From positions 53,770-117,769 of the forward strand of contig JAJEKB010020242.1 in assembly GCA_022393335.1 (NCBI GenBank): a stretch of DNA of 64,000 nucleotides, read 5' to 3'. The notes below the pieces were generated by a model that was not told the DNA's origin, made no database searches, and worked only from the letters and a program-made list of their open reading frames with translations. The position numbers and the translations under genes were made by a program. The stretch comes from Macrotrachela quadricornifera. Lineage: Eukaryota; Rotifera; Eurotatoria; Philodinida; Philodinidae. Of the stretch, positions 12,416 to 25,115 are shown piece by piece. Within the stretch, counting starts at the first letter, position 1; each line of letters begins with the position of its first letter.

Positions 12416-13530
12416 TCATGCTATGATAGGATTTGAAGATTTTTTTGGCTTCTGTTCGCCTCGTTGCGTTGGGGAAGATGTTAAAAGATCTAAAAAAACT
12501 CGTCTAAAAAATAGATCTTGCCAAGGGTCATTAATGTAATTTATTTCTAGTTTCACCCAGTCATTAAGTTTCAGAAAAATGAACTCAGTTTCTGGAAACC
12601 TATGAACTTGTGCGTCTTTTAATATATTACTCAGTGTGCGAAAAGGCAATCTCAGATTTTTTTTTATATTCGGAATTGCAATAGGTGTATCATAACGAGT
12701 ATCAATAGTCTTTTCAAACGGGAACAGGGCGCTATACAACCTAAGTTTCATGTCCAGCATGAAAAACTGAGTATAAAAATGTGATTTGATTAAACGTAAA
12801 ATTAACAATATAGTCAGGTACCAGTTTTATTTTGAGAGAAGGATGGCTTAAGATCAACACTAATGTTATGTCTCTGACCATATGAGAAACAAGATTTAAC
12901 TGATCATCTCTTTCTGATTAGTAGGGAATTTTAAATCCGTCCAGACTTCGATTCAGATTTCGACCCAGAAGCGTTAACTTCTATTGGATCCAAGTCCTCG
13001 GACTCTGATTTGTATCTTGATTTATCTTCAGATCCAATATGCATTTGAGTTAGATTATGTATATCTGAATATATTTCAGCATCATTCTTTAATATAGAGC
13101 ATAGAACTTCAATAAGGAAAGACTCTATAGATATTTTGACTAGTTTTTGAATTATACATGACCTTTGATGGTGCTTTGAAGTTTTCTACAAAAATAACTT
13201 TATCTTCACTTTTTATCTGAATCTAATTAATCAATAACAAAAATCATGATCTTTCATTTGATCATCTACACAAAAAGTACCAAATATTAGTAGAAAACAA
13301 TTCGGATCTAGACTAAAGTTGGACATAATAGTCCTGGTTTCGGTCTCAATCTCGATAGAAATGATTGGCCCCGCTCATGCCTATTCTAGACTCGTACAAG
13401 GCCAGTCCATAAGGTTCATTTTGTACCAATTTCAAGTCAACAAAAACATGAATCGGTAGGTGTTTACTGATTAGAAGAAGGTAACATCACTCTAGTCGAT
13501 GCAAATTCGATCTGATTTTGAAAAAATAGT
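12416..13530 (-). pseudogene. Decayed or unresolved coding block
   Basis: Several minus-strand frames with coding-like composition lie head to tail but in different phases. One near 13500-13370 includes HVFVDLKLVQNEPYGLALYE; one near 13370-13230 includes SNFSLDPNCFLLIFGTF; one near 13220-13110 includes SEDKVIFVENFKAPSKV. The last, ending at TAA 12931-12933, has an acidic, Ser-rich tail ending SGRI and a possible acceptor at 13186. A separate 130-codon frame spans 12808-12416. The pattern suggests a gene broken by frameshifts, or exons whose introns I could not place. The Ser/Asp-rich part is partly open on the other strand too, so strand and status are uncertain. No domain recognised. Confidence 0.3.
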
Positions 13531-13580
13531 TTTAATTAAATTAATGTGGAACATTTTAGATTGGGATTGTAATTAAAATA

Positions 13581-16500
13581 ATGCCATTCCGCGATCATTT
13601 TCATCGCTTTTATTCATTTTTGAAGTTTCACCTATTTCAATTGAATCTATTTAAAAGTGGTACTGAAGATGAAATCATTATACGAGGTGAACGTCGATCA
13701 ACTCGTCTCTATGTAATCCTCCTTATTATATCAATCATAATAATAGGATTCTATTACTCTGTCATACCGTATACACACACAGAGATAATAAAATCTCCTT
13801 CATTTGTCGAATATTCAATTTTATCAAAAAAATTCTTATTAGAATGTCCTTGTACAAAAATAGCAGTGGCGTATAAAGAATTCGTTGAAATTGAACCATT
13901 TTATCATGAATTATGTCAAAGTGATTTTGTTTCTGATGAATATATAAGTCATTTATATAATCTCTATGAACCAACTTGGAATAGTTCAGTGTCATCTGAT
14001 TTTTATAAAACAGGCGTATTTCAATTTAAAACACTTCGCACACTTTGTCAATTAACAAAACAAACAATTAAATATAATACTGAAACGTTTATCGAATCAG
14101 AATTTATTCAATCACAATTAATATCAGAAGAATTACTTCAAATTCAAATAGCATCATTATTAACAAACTTTATTAATTTAACACCAAAAGGCTTTTTAAG
14201 AACATTAAAATTTATTCAAAATATAACAGCACAAAATTTATTTATGACTGGTGCTTCAATAACAAGTGTTTTACCTGTAATTCAATATTTGACTGATATT
14301 GGGGAGAGTGTTGCTTATTATGGTAAAAATTATATATTTTCAGATGGTTCTTCTTGTACATGTTCAAGTTCAACTGCTACAACATGTATGGGTCTTGCAA
14401 CATTTCAAAATAATACTATTCCCGGATTTCAAACAGGTTGTTATATGTTAAATGCACTTCTTAAATCAACACTCGAAGTATTTTATAATCAAACATTTGT
14501 TAATATTTTAACTAATTCAACAAATAAAATTCAAAAATTAAATTCTTCAAATCCAAATTCAACAATTGAAATGTTACTCAGTCAAATGTTTGTTACTCAA
14601 TGGTCAAATAAAACATTCTTTCAAAAATATTTTGATATTTGTGCACCAGATGAATGTCATTATACAATAATTGAACATTACGATATTTTATTTATTTTAA
14701 CAACATTAATTGGTTTATTTGGTGGATTATCCGCAATATTAAGAATAATTACACCTTTTATCATAAAGGCATTATGGCCAATTATTTACAAATTTATTAG
14801 AAAACGAAAAAGACCTCGTACACAAAATGTAAAAATTGAAGTTCCTAAAGGTAAATTCAATTATAACTTTATACATTCGTATATTTTAATAAAAGTTTTT
14901 GTTTTATTAGTTCCTCTCATTAATCGTCTAAAACAAAAAGTGATTGAATTAAATTTATTTCGTAGCATTCCTCCATCACAAGACGAAAATATTCTTCAAC
15001 AACAACGTTATATTACACGGCTCTATTTGATTTTATTATTTCTAGCTTTAATAATTCTCATTTTATTTACATCAATAAAACCTCAAACAATTCGTGTTAT
15101 TATTCAATCTCCAACATTAACAGATTTCATCCAACTTTATGATAAATATTCCTTAACACTTCAATGTCCTTGTAATCAAACAGCAATAAATAAACAATTT
15201 ATATCTTATATTAAACCTGAATATCATGAAATATGTACAAGTCAATTGCTATCATCTAATTGGATTAATCTTAAATTTATTCAATCTTCACCGTTACCAC
15301 TTTTAACACGTGATATACGTTATCAATTACAATTTCATTTTCAACTTTTATCAACATTATGTTCAATGGCTAATCAAACAATTGAAGATTCTCTTGAAAT
15401 ATTTTATCAAAATAAATTTATAACTAATCAATTACTTGATCTTCAAACATTTCAAATACAAATTGATTTAACTATAGAAGAATTTAAAAGAACAATATCT
15501 GAATCATTTCAACGTACATTAAATTTATTAAAAACAAATTTTGATATAAATCAATTTATTACATCAATGAATAGTCGGTTTAATTTTCTTTCATGGAATG
15601 GTCCAAATTATCCAATGTTTTATTCAATTAGTTTTTATTATCAATGGATAGAAAAACCTGGTTGTAACTTAGCAACAGGATATGGATGTTTATGTATTCC
15701 ATTAGCGAATTACCAATGTTACAGATCAACAATTATAAATGAAAGTGGAATTAGTTATATTATTTCAGGAATGTATCAAACATGGTTTCCTCTTCAATCA
15801 CTTTTTATATCAACATTGGAATGTTTTTATAATCAAGAATGTCTTTCTAATATAACAGTATTTATTAATTCAACTCAAACACCAATTAATTTTCCTATAC
15901 TTAACTCATCATTATTATCATTTAATAATAGTAAATATGAAACAATTGAAAGATTAGCTAATAATCTATTTATTCAATCATGGTATAATCAAAGTTCATT
16001 TCAATCTTATTTTGAACATTGTCATCCTTTAACATGTGAATATACTTATGAAACTCGACTATATTTAATATATATTGTAACATCAATTCTTGGACTCATT
16101 GGAGGTATTAATGTTGTTCTAAAACTATTCTTACCAATTATTGTTAAATTAGTTATGAAAGTTTTCAATTATATTTTTCGTCAACAACAAAATAATATTA
16201 TTTCAATAAGAGAAAGAATATTTTCAAGAAGACGTAAGATATTTCATAGAAAAATATTATAAAATCTGATTAATATTATTTACTTTAGAAATCTATCATC
16301 ATCTTCATTCATTGTTTATATATGGAAAAAAAACTATAAATCAATTGAATCTATTTGATACTATTCCATCATCACAAGATCCAAAAATTATTCAAAGAAA
16401 TCGACGTATAACTCGAATATATTTGATTTTATTGATTACAACATTAATCATTTTTATTCTCTATACATTCGTACGACAAGAAACAAATATAATCATTGTT

Positions 16501-17871
16501 AAATCTCCATCAGTATCACAATACAAAGAATTATTCTCCCAATACCATTCAACGCTTAAATGTTCATGCAAACATAGTGCTATTAAATACAATAAATTTA
16601 TCTCTCAAATGAAACCTGAATATCATCAGATCTGTTCAAGTATATTTATATCACTCGAATGGATCGAAAGCATGCTTGATCCAAGTGGAGCATATGTATT
16701 GCTCGGTTATGAATCGAATTTTTTCACACGACTTCGTCTACATTTTGAAACATTATCAAAACTTTGTACACTCTCTCAAAATATTCTCAATACATCATTG
16801 TCAATATTTGAACAGACTGATTTTATTACAGCATATGTTATATCTAATGATGAATTCGATATTCGAACTGATGCAATAATTAAACAATTTAAAACAACAA
16901 CATCTAATCAATTTACAGAAACATTCAAATTAATTCAAGCTATAAATCATGCAAATCAATTAGCGTCATTATTTTTGTCTAATTGGAAATTGTTTCTAAA
17001 TCTTGCAGGAACTGATGGTACTATACCTGATACTTATTCATTAGATGTATTAGCTCAACCAGAAACATATAGTTCAGATAATTGTTCATGTGGATTATAT
17101 TCAAATTGTTCAGAAGTATCTGAATTTCTTTTTCGAACATCAAATCAATCATTAAAAGAAATTTTACCGGGATTTCTCATTGGTTGTCTACCTTTTGATT
17201 CTCTTCTTCAATCGAGTTTAATTTGTCTCTATAACCAGACATGCATGGATATTATGCGGGCATCTATTTTTTATTCAAAACCTATTCCATTTCAAATTCT
17301 TATTTATTCTTCATTAACGATGCCAAATACGACAATTGAAACACTTCTTAGTCAACTTTTTGTTTCTCAATGGTTTCATAATACATTCTTCGATTTCTAT
17401 TTCAATCAATGTGCTCCTCAATCATGTCAATATTCTTATATAACTCAATATAATCTTCTTTATGTTGTCACAACATTAATTGCAGTTTTTGGTGGTTTAA
17501 CAAAAGGATTACATTTTACTATATATTTTATAGCATTAATTGTATTCAAAATTATTGATTATCGAAAGAAGGGAAATCAAGTTGGATTACATGAACATCA
17601 GTCGGATGTTTCTGTCATTAATCATCATAACAATAATAATATTGAAATCATTTCAAATCAAATAATAACAACAGTTCAGGTGATTATATTCTATTTATTT
17701 TTTCGTTCATTATATTTCTTCAATATTCACCATAGAATGTATTTTCAAATAATCTATCGAAAAATGAACATATTTTATACCAAAAAATTTGTTTACAAAA
17801 TACAGTTGGGAGATTTTCTTTTTGTAATTTACTTTTGCTCTTATCCCACTCGGAGCAGTTTATACCATTGA
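13581..17871 (+). CDS. Three-unit repeat transmembrane protein (bdelloid family, function unknown)
   Basis: One gene made of three homologous units of about 440 aa. Each unit has a basic cytosolic lead with LNLF, an inner helix (such as LYVILLIISIIIIGF), an N-glycosylated ectodomain with a CPC or CSC motif and a conserved YH(E/Q)(L/I)C, and a second helix with GGL/GGI (LFGGL, LIGGI, VFGGL). Units 1 and 2 are in exon 1 (13581-16233). A 55-nt intron 16234-16288 (GTAAGA..TTTAG, phase 1) joins exon 2 in frame, so unit 3 belongs to the same protein and the stop at 16260-16262 is intronic. Unspliced, the frame runs to 17871. A plausible 56-nt intron, 17680-17735, would instead give a tail ending at 17954 that overlaps a dispersed repeat. 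Role unknown; probably a plasma-membrane protein. Confidence 0.7.
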
Positions 17872-17884
17872 TTTCGAGTATCAC

Positions 17885-18035
17885 CTTGCTTTTTCATCAA
17901 AGTGTAACGCGAATGCTTAAAACAAGATTTCCAATCAGAAACCTTAACTTTTGAGACAGCCATGTAAAATAACCTAGAAAATATTTCATGAGTTTTTGCT
18001 ACTATCATAAGTAGTATACATATATAGAAGTACTT
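17885..18035 (+). repeat. Dispersed repeat copy, inverted relative to about 19085-19200
   Basis: The segment CATGAGTTTTTGCTACTATC with its flanks (CTTTTTCATCAAAGT upstream, ATACATATATAG downstream) matches the reverse complement of about 19085-19200, inside the long intron of the next gene. Similarity is partial, so both are old copies of a repeat. No open frame. Confidence 0.5.
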
Positions 18036-18506
18036 AATAAATAAAAATGTGCATTCGATCGGAATTTATTCCTTTGCAGCGTTTACAATATTGCGAACTG
18101 TATGTTTTCAGTTGAGGTTAATATAGTATATATAGTCTATGTTCATAATCTCAAATTCTTGCATCTGTGTCACAATCAGATCTATAATATTCAAACATGC
18201 CATGAGTACGAATTCTTTTATGATTTTCTTAGTTTCATCGATCCCTATTCATAACTAAAAGATGAGGTTCAACAATATTCGACAGTTGAATATGTTTCCT
18301 TGCCAGAATTTTGCTCAGTTAATTAGTAGTTGAATGATATATATACAGAATTTTCTAGAATTACCGAAAATCCACTACAGAACTGGTGATAGAAATTTTT
18401 TGTATCTTTTAGCTCAATGTAAATTCTGGTAGAAAACAAATAAAATCGTAAGTAAACCACTCGAATAAAGCTTCTTATATTTATTCTTTTATCGTATTTT
18501 TTTAAG

Positions 18507-20527
18507 ACAAAATAGATGCAATGACCGAGCAATTATAGTGTGTTTGATTCTGTTAGCTATATTTGCTATAGTTACGACTACTATCATTTTTTTTATGAAT
18601 CGAAAGATAGAAGAAAAGTCTCTCGTAACAAGTACACAAACATCAACGATAATCAATAGTAGTACAATAATAGAATCAACATCGACATCAATAGGTATGT
18701 TTAAACATACTAAACAAGAATCTAATGATTATTTATTTTTAAGATATTTGTTACATGACTTTCAATCATCAATTTCAATCTTATCCAACTGGTCTTGGTC
18801 CTGTATCAATTATTACTGATGATTTTAATCAAGATTCAATTGTTGATTTGGCTGTAGCTAATTTCGACTCTGATACATTGAGTATCATTTTAGGAAATGG
18901 GGATGGAACATTTCAACCGCAACGGATCTATTCAACAGGAAATGGATCTAATCCACGAGATATAACAACTGCCGATTTCAACAATGATGGATTATTAGAT
19001 TTAGGTAAATGTTTCGAAACTGATAAAAAAAGTTCATTACATATATAAAATCGAATTTAATATAGAGTAGGAACCAAAGGATTCCGAGTCCCAAATCCTA
19101 TACATGTATCCTATTTATGATGGTAGCAAAAACTCATGAAATTTTTCCTAGGCTGTTTTCGATTTGCATATTAAACTTTGATGAAAAAGTAAGATCATAT
19201 TTGAAGTTAGCGCTTTAAACTGTTCTGAATGGTATAAGAGTAGAAATAATTTTAAAAAAGAAAATTTCGCAAAACATTTCGGATATCAGTAGTCCATGTA
19301 TATTTTGTAAACGATATATGATTATTTCTAACCAAGATAAAACTTTTTTGGAGCACAAAAGTTGTATTTCACGTTGCTTATATGGAAACTGAATAATTTG
19401 CGAGAATCTTTCTCTAGTAATATTGATAGAAAATTTTTTTTGAACAATCTTTTGTACTCTTGAACATGATATCTTGAGTCATACACGATCATTTCGGAGA
19501 AACTAAATACTGTTCTGGTATGAAAACACTAAATCCGGCTGGTGGTAGAATCCTGAATATTGTGCATCGGTGAGTGACATATTCTAATATCTAATCTTTT
19601 GTTTTTGAGGATACTAAGAAAATGAATTAATAATTCGAAATTGTTTATTTTTCTGTTTTAGCTGTGGCGTTATATACATCAAAAAAAATAATAATTCTTT
19701 TCGGTGTTGCAACAAACGCTCTATTTCAGTTGCCTCCTTATAGTTTTTCGAAGAGTTCGTTGACAGAAAATCCAACAATGATTGAAGCTAGTGATTTAGA
19801 TAGTGATGGATTTATTGATTTGATTGTTGCTTCGAATGCATATAGGATTCCTGCAAGCAGCTTCTTTCATATATTCTTCAATCAAGACGATGGAAGACCA
19901 TTTGACACCTTAGTTCCCTTTGCGGTACATTTGTCGGCAAATATAATATCAATAGCTGTCGTCGATTTCGATAACGATGAAAAACAAAATGATCTGAGTG
20001 TTTGCAGTAGCGAGAGTCAAATATATTTCTATACACAAATTAATGCCACCTCTCCATCGAAATATAGTTATCAAAGGGAACAAGCAAAGTTTATGTATGA
20101 ATATCCATCGACATTGATTAAAGGAAGATTCAATGATGATGATCTCGATGATGTAGCAACTATTTCTTCTGGATCGGACACATTACAAGTTCTACTCGCT
20201 TATGGACAAGATAAAGAATTTACTCAACAAAGTTATCTTACAGAGAGTTATCCAACATCTATTGCTCGAATTAATTTCAATAATGATTCAATTGATGATT
20301 TAGCTATATTAAGTTGTAATGGAACTATTACTGTTTTTCTTGGAACAAATATTGGATTATTTTATCGAAATTATGTATCTTTCGTTAGTAATGGAGATAA
20401 TAGTGGCAAATGTTTTCAATCATTGAAAGTAGCTGATTTCAATAAAGATGGAAGAGATGATCTCGTTTTTATTGATCCAGAAATGAACACTATTCGAGTT
20501 TTATTGGGTTCTCATTGTAATAAATAA
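18507..20527 (+). CDS. Membrane-anchored FG-GAP/VCBS beta-propeller protein (5' incomplete)
   Basis: Type II membrane protein with an extracellular FG-GAP domain. The first visible exon follows a TTTTTTAAG acceptor at 18506 and encodes a short basic segment, a helix (VCLILLAIFAIVTTTIIFF) and a Ser/Thr stalk. It ends at 18694. Intron 18695-18743 (49 nt, phase 1) leads to exon 18744-19004, and a 657-nt phase-1 intron (19005-19661) to exon 19662-20527. Seven calcium-type DxDxDGxxD-like loops are visible, for example DDFNQDSIVDLAV, ADFNNDGLLDLAV, SDLDSDGFIDLIV, NFNNDSIDDLAIL and ADFNKDGRDDLVF, matching the seven blades of an integrin-like propeller. The true start exon upstream was not identified. 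Probably binds extracellular ligands or matrix; related membrane-tethered FG-GAP proteins are abundant in bdelloids. Confidence 0.75.
19085..19200 (-). repeat. Intronic copy of the 17.9-kb dispersed repeat
   Basis: Reverse-complement match to 17885-18035, sharing CATGAGTTTTTGCTACCATC in reverse. It lies in the 657-nt intron of the FG-GAP gene and may explain why that intron is about ten times longer than the others here. Confidence 0.45.
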
Positions 20528-23042
20528 ATCTATATCGTATTTTGCTTTTCATGTCGTTGCCATTATTTTAAGAAATATTTTGCTTACTTTACATGTTGTA
20601 TATTCAAAAAATTTTAAATATTTATGAAAATAAAATGAGATGAAAAAAAACTAATATTAGCTTTGATTTCCAATAGAAAGAAGATATTATGCAAACTGGA
20701 ATTACTTATTAATCCATAACTTTTTCTCTACGGTCAATTCTAGGTGAATAAAAGATTATTCAGATAGAACAATACGACATGTATTTGGTATTACTTAGAT
20801 GTATAATAAACTTTAAGAAATTTTTTTTCTGTCTAGTTTGATAGAGAAAAAAATGCTCGATTTTTCTATGCTATTTGAACATATTTTAACTAATAGGATG
20901 ATAATAAATTTTCCATAAAACTTTTTTCGTTATGATTTCAAAATATAACATGAAATGTAATGTGAAAATCTTCAGAATTTATATAAGACTACTTATTTTA
21001 TAGTTGTACTTTTCGTTTTCAAAATAAACAAAGTTTTAAGACACCAAATTTTCGACATTTGCAAAAAATCGATCGTACAGAATTTTTGCTTATTATGAAA
21101 ACAATTACAATAAGCTTTACAGCAAAGATTGTAGAGCTGTTCACTCTGCATCTCATGATATATTTTGATGTTCATATAATGTATTAAGAAATTGGATACT
21201 ATAACGCAAAACTTACCAGAGCACAAATCATAATGAAGTGCGTTTTATCTTCTAATTTATTATCATCCTATTAATTAATGTATAATCTTCAAGATTAGAA
21301 AAATCTTCGTATTTTTTTCTTTTTAGGACTATATAGAAAGAATGTTGATTATACGCCTAAGCGATACCAGGATCAAAATTTTTGATCCACCCTGAGTAGA
21401 TTCACGAAGCACGTTATGAAAGTAAGATAATCAAAATATTTTTCTTTACCAAATTCAGGATTAATAACTTTGATCTTTAAGGATAATTGTGCATTTTTAG
21501 CTATTTATAGTCTTTTTGTGATCGTAACTTCTACCGAGGTGATTCATACGGCATTCGATAGAGAAAATAATAGTTTACAAACAATGTTATTCAGAGTCCA
21601 TGTGAATCTATACTCAGATTGCTAAGTGTAAAGTATTCGAAAACTTATGGTTCCTGAATGTGACAATTTTTTGAGTATTTCACATATTATTGACATGTGA
21701 TTTTCAAGATTCTACGATGTTTTTTTGTTTCCTATATGCATCGATCAATCCTGTATTGAATGATATATAAAATATTTAATAAAATTTCTCATAACAGATC
21801 GAAATATAATATATATAGAGTGTAGGTTTAGTGTTACAATAAAAAAATCAGGTTAAAACACTGATTGCATCTATAAATGTTGATAGGTTTTCCCAGAATT
21901 TTTTTTTCAATAAAAATTTTAGTTTAGATCTTCTCAGGAATTTATCAAAAAAAATCAACTTACTCAAAGAAGGTATTTAAACACTAGAAAGAGAGTCTCA
22001 ATATTATATAATGCTAGTAGAACACAATATAGGTGATTGCTCAACTATAAAAATAGCGTTTCGACAAATGTCTAAATTCTAAACTTAGAACCTATCTAAA
22101 TAGTTCTTCTGAAAGAAACTGAACTGTGAATTGTTCATATTTTTTATTCAATTAAAAATCATCAACAGATGTTTTTTGTTTAATTAAAGGATATCATTAA
22201 AAGAAAAGATTTCTATTCCTATAATTTATTACATTAAAAGTGAGTTGACTTGACACGGATATTGACAATTAAAAAGGTTATTTCTCCGATAAAATTTAGT
22301 CTTGAATGGTTACATCCTTAACCGACGTCAGAAAAATCAGTATGATATAATGATTACAGCCATCGCATCGTCCTTTTTTGAATAACTTTTTTCCGAAGAT
22401 CCTAATAAATACTGTAGTCACTGCTATTATCACATTTCATCCTACGACCAGACACGCTGTAAAGAGGCGTAGAAATTTAATGGTGATTTTTGACTGCAAA
22501 ATGGATATTTTATTAATATCACTTTTGAAAGATTAAGTTAGACTATATTCTTTATAATAGTACGATGAAAATTTTAATGAGCGAATACCGGTTGAAGAAT
22601 GTTACGATTATATTATTTCACTTATGGATACATACTTGTTTTACACAATTAATAGAGAAAGGTATAGGAATCATGCTTTTTTTTCTATGAAAGAGTGATT
22701 TAAAGAAAACAAAGTATATCAATTTCTATAATTGAAGAGTAATCAAAGATTTAAATTTTCTTAAATCTTATTCTGTATACGATAGACAAAGTACAACACA
22801 TTTTTTTCCTATAATATTCGACAAGAAATAAAGATGTAAGCATGAGAATAAACGCTATCGTATTGCTTTTTTTTCTCATTCTGTCGTCAGCTTTTGGATA
22901 ATTATGGACGATTATTTATGTGCGCATCATATTTCACATCACACAATATCATTTTACAGTTCTGAGAATAAAAATTACGATAATATTGTGAAGTGATTCA
23001 TTCATTGGGTGTCCGCAAAACTGTACACGTATAATTCTAATA
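20528..23042. other. AT-rich non-coding stretch
   Basis: No convincing exon in about 2.5 kb. The only structure recognised is a decayed MITE copy at about 20995-21180. A GATCAAAATTTTTGATC palindrome lies near 21371. Confidence 0.5.
20995..21180 (-). mobile_element. Decayed copy of the 27.8-kb inner MITE
   Basis: Contains TTTTCAAAATAAACAAAGTT, CCAAATTTTCGAC and ATTGTAGAGCTGTTCAC with CTGCATCTCATG, in the same order as the reverse complement of the core and the right terminal repeat of the element at 27813-28090. Diverged, with one terminal repeat poorly preserved. Confidence 0.55.
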
Positions 23043-24033
23043 ATGTCATCAAAAAACAAACAACTGTCTCTCGGAATTTTGCTAATTATCTCCCTGTACT
23101 TTAAAGCACATAATCTTGTCAATGATTTTGAAAAGTTCACGTCTTCCTTTCGTTCAGTTCTCGTCTCAATCTCACCTGCGTACACATGCAAATATTGAAA
23201 CAATTGGTGTATATCAACAATTACTAACCAATTCTATTGAGTCTATTATAATACTTCAGAGCATTTATTCATTGAAAACACAAAATAAAACCTACAATAT
23301 ACTTGATCATTATATCGAATGTCATGCACATTATCGTATTAAGTTGAGTTGTGTCACACTCTGTATCAATCAGAATTATATGAAACGTATTGCACATACT
23401 TTTCCGGATTTTCATCGATCCCAAACGATTGTTTATGAAACAACTATCGCCAAATTATGATAGAAAAAAACAGGCGACATTCATTTCTCTCAATTATTCT
23501 TAGAATGAAAAGTCTTCAGATTTGTACAATAGATAAATACTTATCAAACAATGTCGGAGAAAAACCTTCTCGTCAGACATACTATCGAACAACTTCACAT
23601 CAATTGCATTGTATCGGCATCATTTGTCCTTTTTCTATTTTATCATATGCCCAATCTACATGTATTCTAATTTGATTGCTTAATCTAGAATGAATTTTCT
23701 TCGTTTACTAATGATACATTTGTCCATAACCAACTGACAGTAATTATAATCGGCAGATACATGACTACGTATGACAACCTTGAACGATTATTTTGCGCTG
23801 CACCATTTTTTTGTTGTCTACGTATATCATATTGGGGCATGCTCGATGAAGAGATCAACATTTTATTTAATGAAAATTTATTCAAAAATTTAGTTAAGTA
23901 TATTTCAGATGTGAAGAGCAAAGAGATATGTACATTGCTAACGTTGACATCTAGTTTCTACAACTATTTAGACGTTAAAACTGAGTTTGACGTGTTTTTC
24001 AAACAGTTCAATTCATTTACGTCTTATACGTAA
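23043..24033 (+). pseudogene. Possible multi-exon secreted-protein gene or its remnant
   Basis: An ATG at 23043 starts a frame with a signal-peptide-like lead (MSSKNKQLSLGILLIISLYF) that stops near 23204. A second frame (ends 23460) covers a Cys-containing segment with CVTLCINQNYMKRIAH, and a third runs from 23457 to about 23673. A fourth, after an acceptor-like TTAATCTAG at about 23690, continues to TAA 24031-24033 and contains YDNLERLFCAAPFFCC and LLTLTSSFYNYLDVKTEFDV. Codon use is gene-like throughout, but no set of introns joins all the pieces cleanly, so this may be a broken gene. No family recognised. Confidence 0.35.
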
Positions 24034-24849
24034 TGATAATGCGGAAGACTGTGTAGTGATATGTATAGAGACTGATATTGAACTATATTTTTAGAAAAGA
24101 CAACAAATAAAAGATGGACTATATATTTCATAATTTTACACAGATACACAGCGCCCGCGCGAAGACCCAAGATTGGGGGGGAGCAAAATTTGTTCCAAAT
24201 CTGCTCCTGTTGCTGTAAAAAAAACGAAAAATTTCCAATTATTGAGAAGATGTACACCCCCCCCCCCCCCCCCCCCACGGGTGCTGAATACAGGCGACAT
24301 CTTTCGCAATCAAAATTTAGGGAACAAGCAAAATAAAAGTGCAAATGGCTGATAGAAAACACTAGCTATATCAGAGTTCGGAAGGATGATACAATTCGTT
24401 GATAATCAAAGTAAATCATGTCTACAAGACAACTTAGTCAACATCGTTCAATTAAGAATAATTGGAAATGTTCACGAATATACAAAAACAAGGCTTTTCT
24501 TCTCGGAAAAAGTCGCATTTTTGGCAGGCTACACACGCTCAGTATAGGAAGGATAGCTTTTAAACGATAAACGATAGAAAAGTCGGATTTGTATAGATTA
24601 AAAGAGCAGACCTTGGGCTATCGAATGATTAATATGAAGTGAGAACCCATATGAAAAACATCTTTGTCTAGCGACGCATAAAATCTTTAATTACAACTAA
24701 CTAACGTAATCGAACGTCAACCCACTGAATATAGGATGTCCTTGTTCCCCAGAGTAGCCTCATTTTCAATGATGAAAAGATCAGCTCGTTAGCTGCACTC
24801 GTTCAGGGGGTATTTCCCACAGAGTTTTTCCCATTTACTTTTGGCGCCG
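24034..24849. other. Non-coding; contains a poly(C) tract
   Basis: No gene seen. The stretch includes a locally GC-rich patch (24140-24290) with GGGGGGGAGC near 24176 and a run of 20 C at 24257-24276. Confidence 0.5.
24257..24276. repeat. Homopolymer (C)20 tract
   Basis: Twenty consecutive C between TGTACA and ACGGGTGCTG. Unusual in an AT-rich background; length may be unreliable in assembly and it could form i-motif/G-quadruplex structures. Confidence 0.9.
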
Positions 24850-25115
24850 ACAATAGTTGGATTATTTCTAAAACCACTTGGACTAGGTGAAGAATTTTAT
24901 TATGAATCGGATGGTATCATTTCCGAAATGGGTTATCGAAATAAATTGGTGTTTGGAACCAAAATACTGGTTTTTCGACGAAAATCACTATTTAGAGCTA
25001 AAGGACCGTTTTTTGTCCGATAGTCTCTTCTGACGCTGATACCATTCGATTCATAATGAAATTTCACATCTAATCTAAGTGGTTTTAGAAATAATTCAAT
25101 TAATATAGCGAATTT
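24850..25115. repeat. Fold-back repeat with a third copy at 25315-25455
   Basis: A left arm from about 24853 (GTTGGATTATTTCTAAAACC, then GAATCGGATGGTATCA) is the imperfect reverse complement of the right arm at about 25020-25110 (TGATACCATTCGATTCATAA, then GGTTTTAGAAATAATTCAAT). The same arm sequence recurs in direct orientation at 25315-25455. Between copies, ATTCAAGTATT-type repeats (25190-25310) form a further inverted pair. Non-coding, MITE-like. Confidence 0.6.

Noticed and set aside
16263..16312. End of one gene at 16262 and start of another at 16312
   Set aside because: A 55-nt intron (16234-16288) with GTAAGA and TTTAG joins both parts in phase and the downstream part continues the repeat pattern, so one gene is preferred.
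24841..25023. Small plus-strand protein
   Set aside because: Lies in one arm of a fold-back repeat; the same sequence recurs inverted and in direct orientation nearby.
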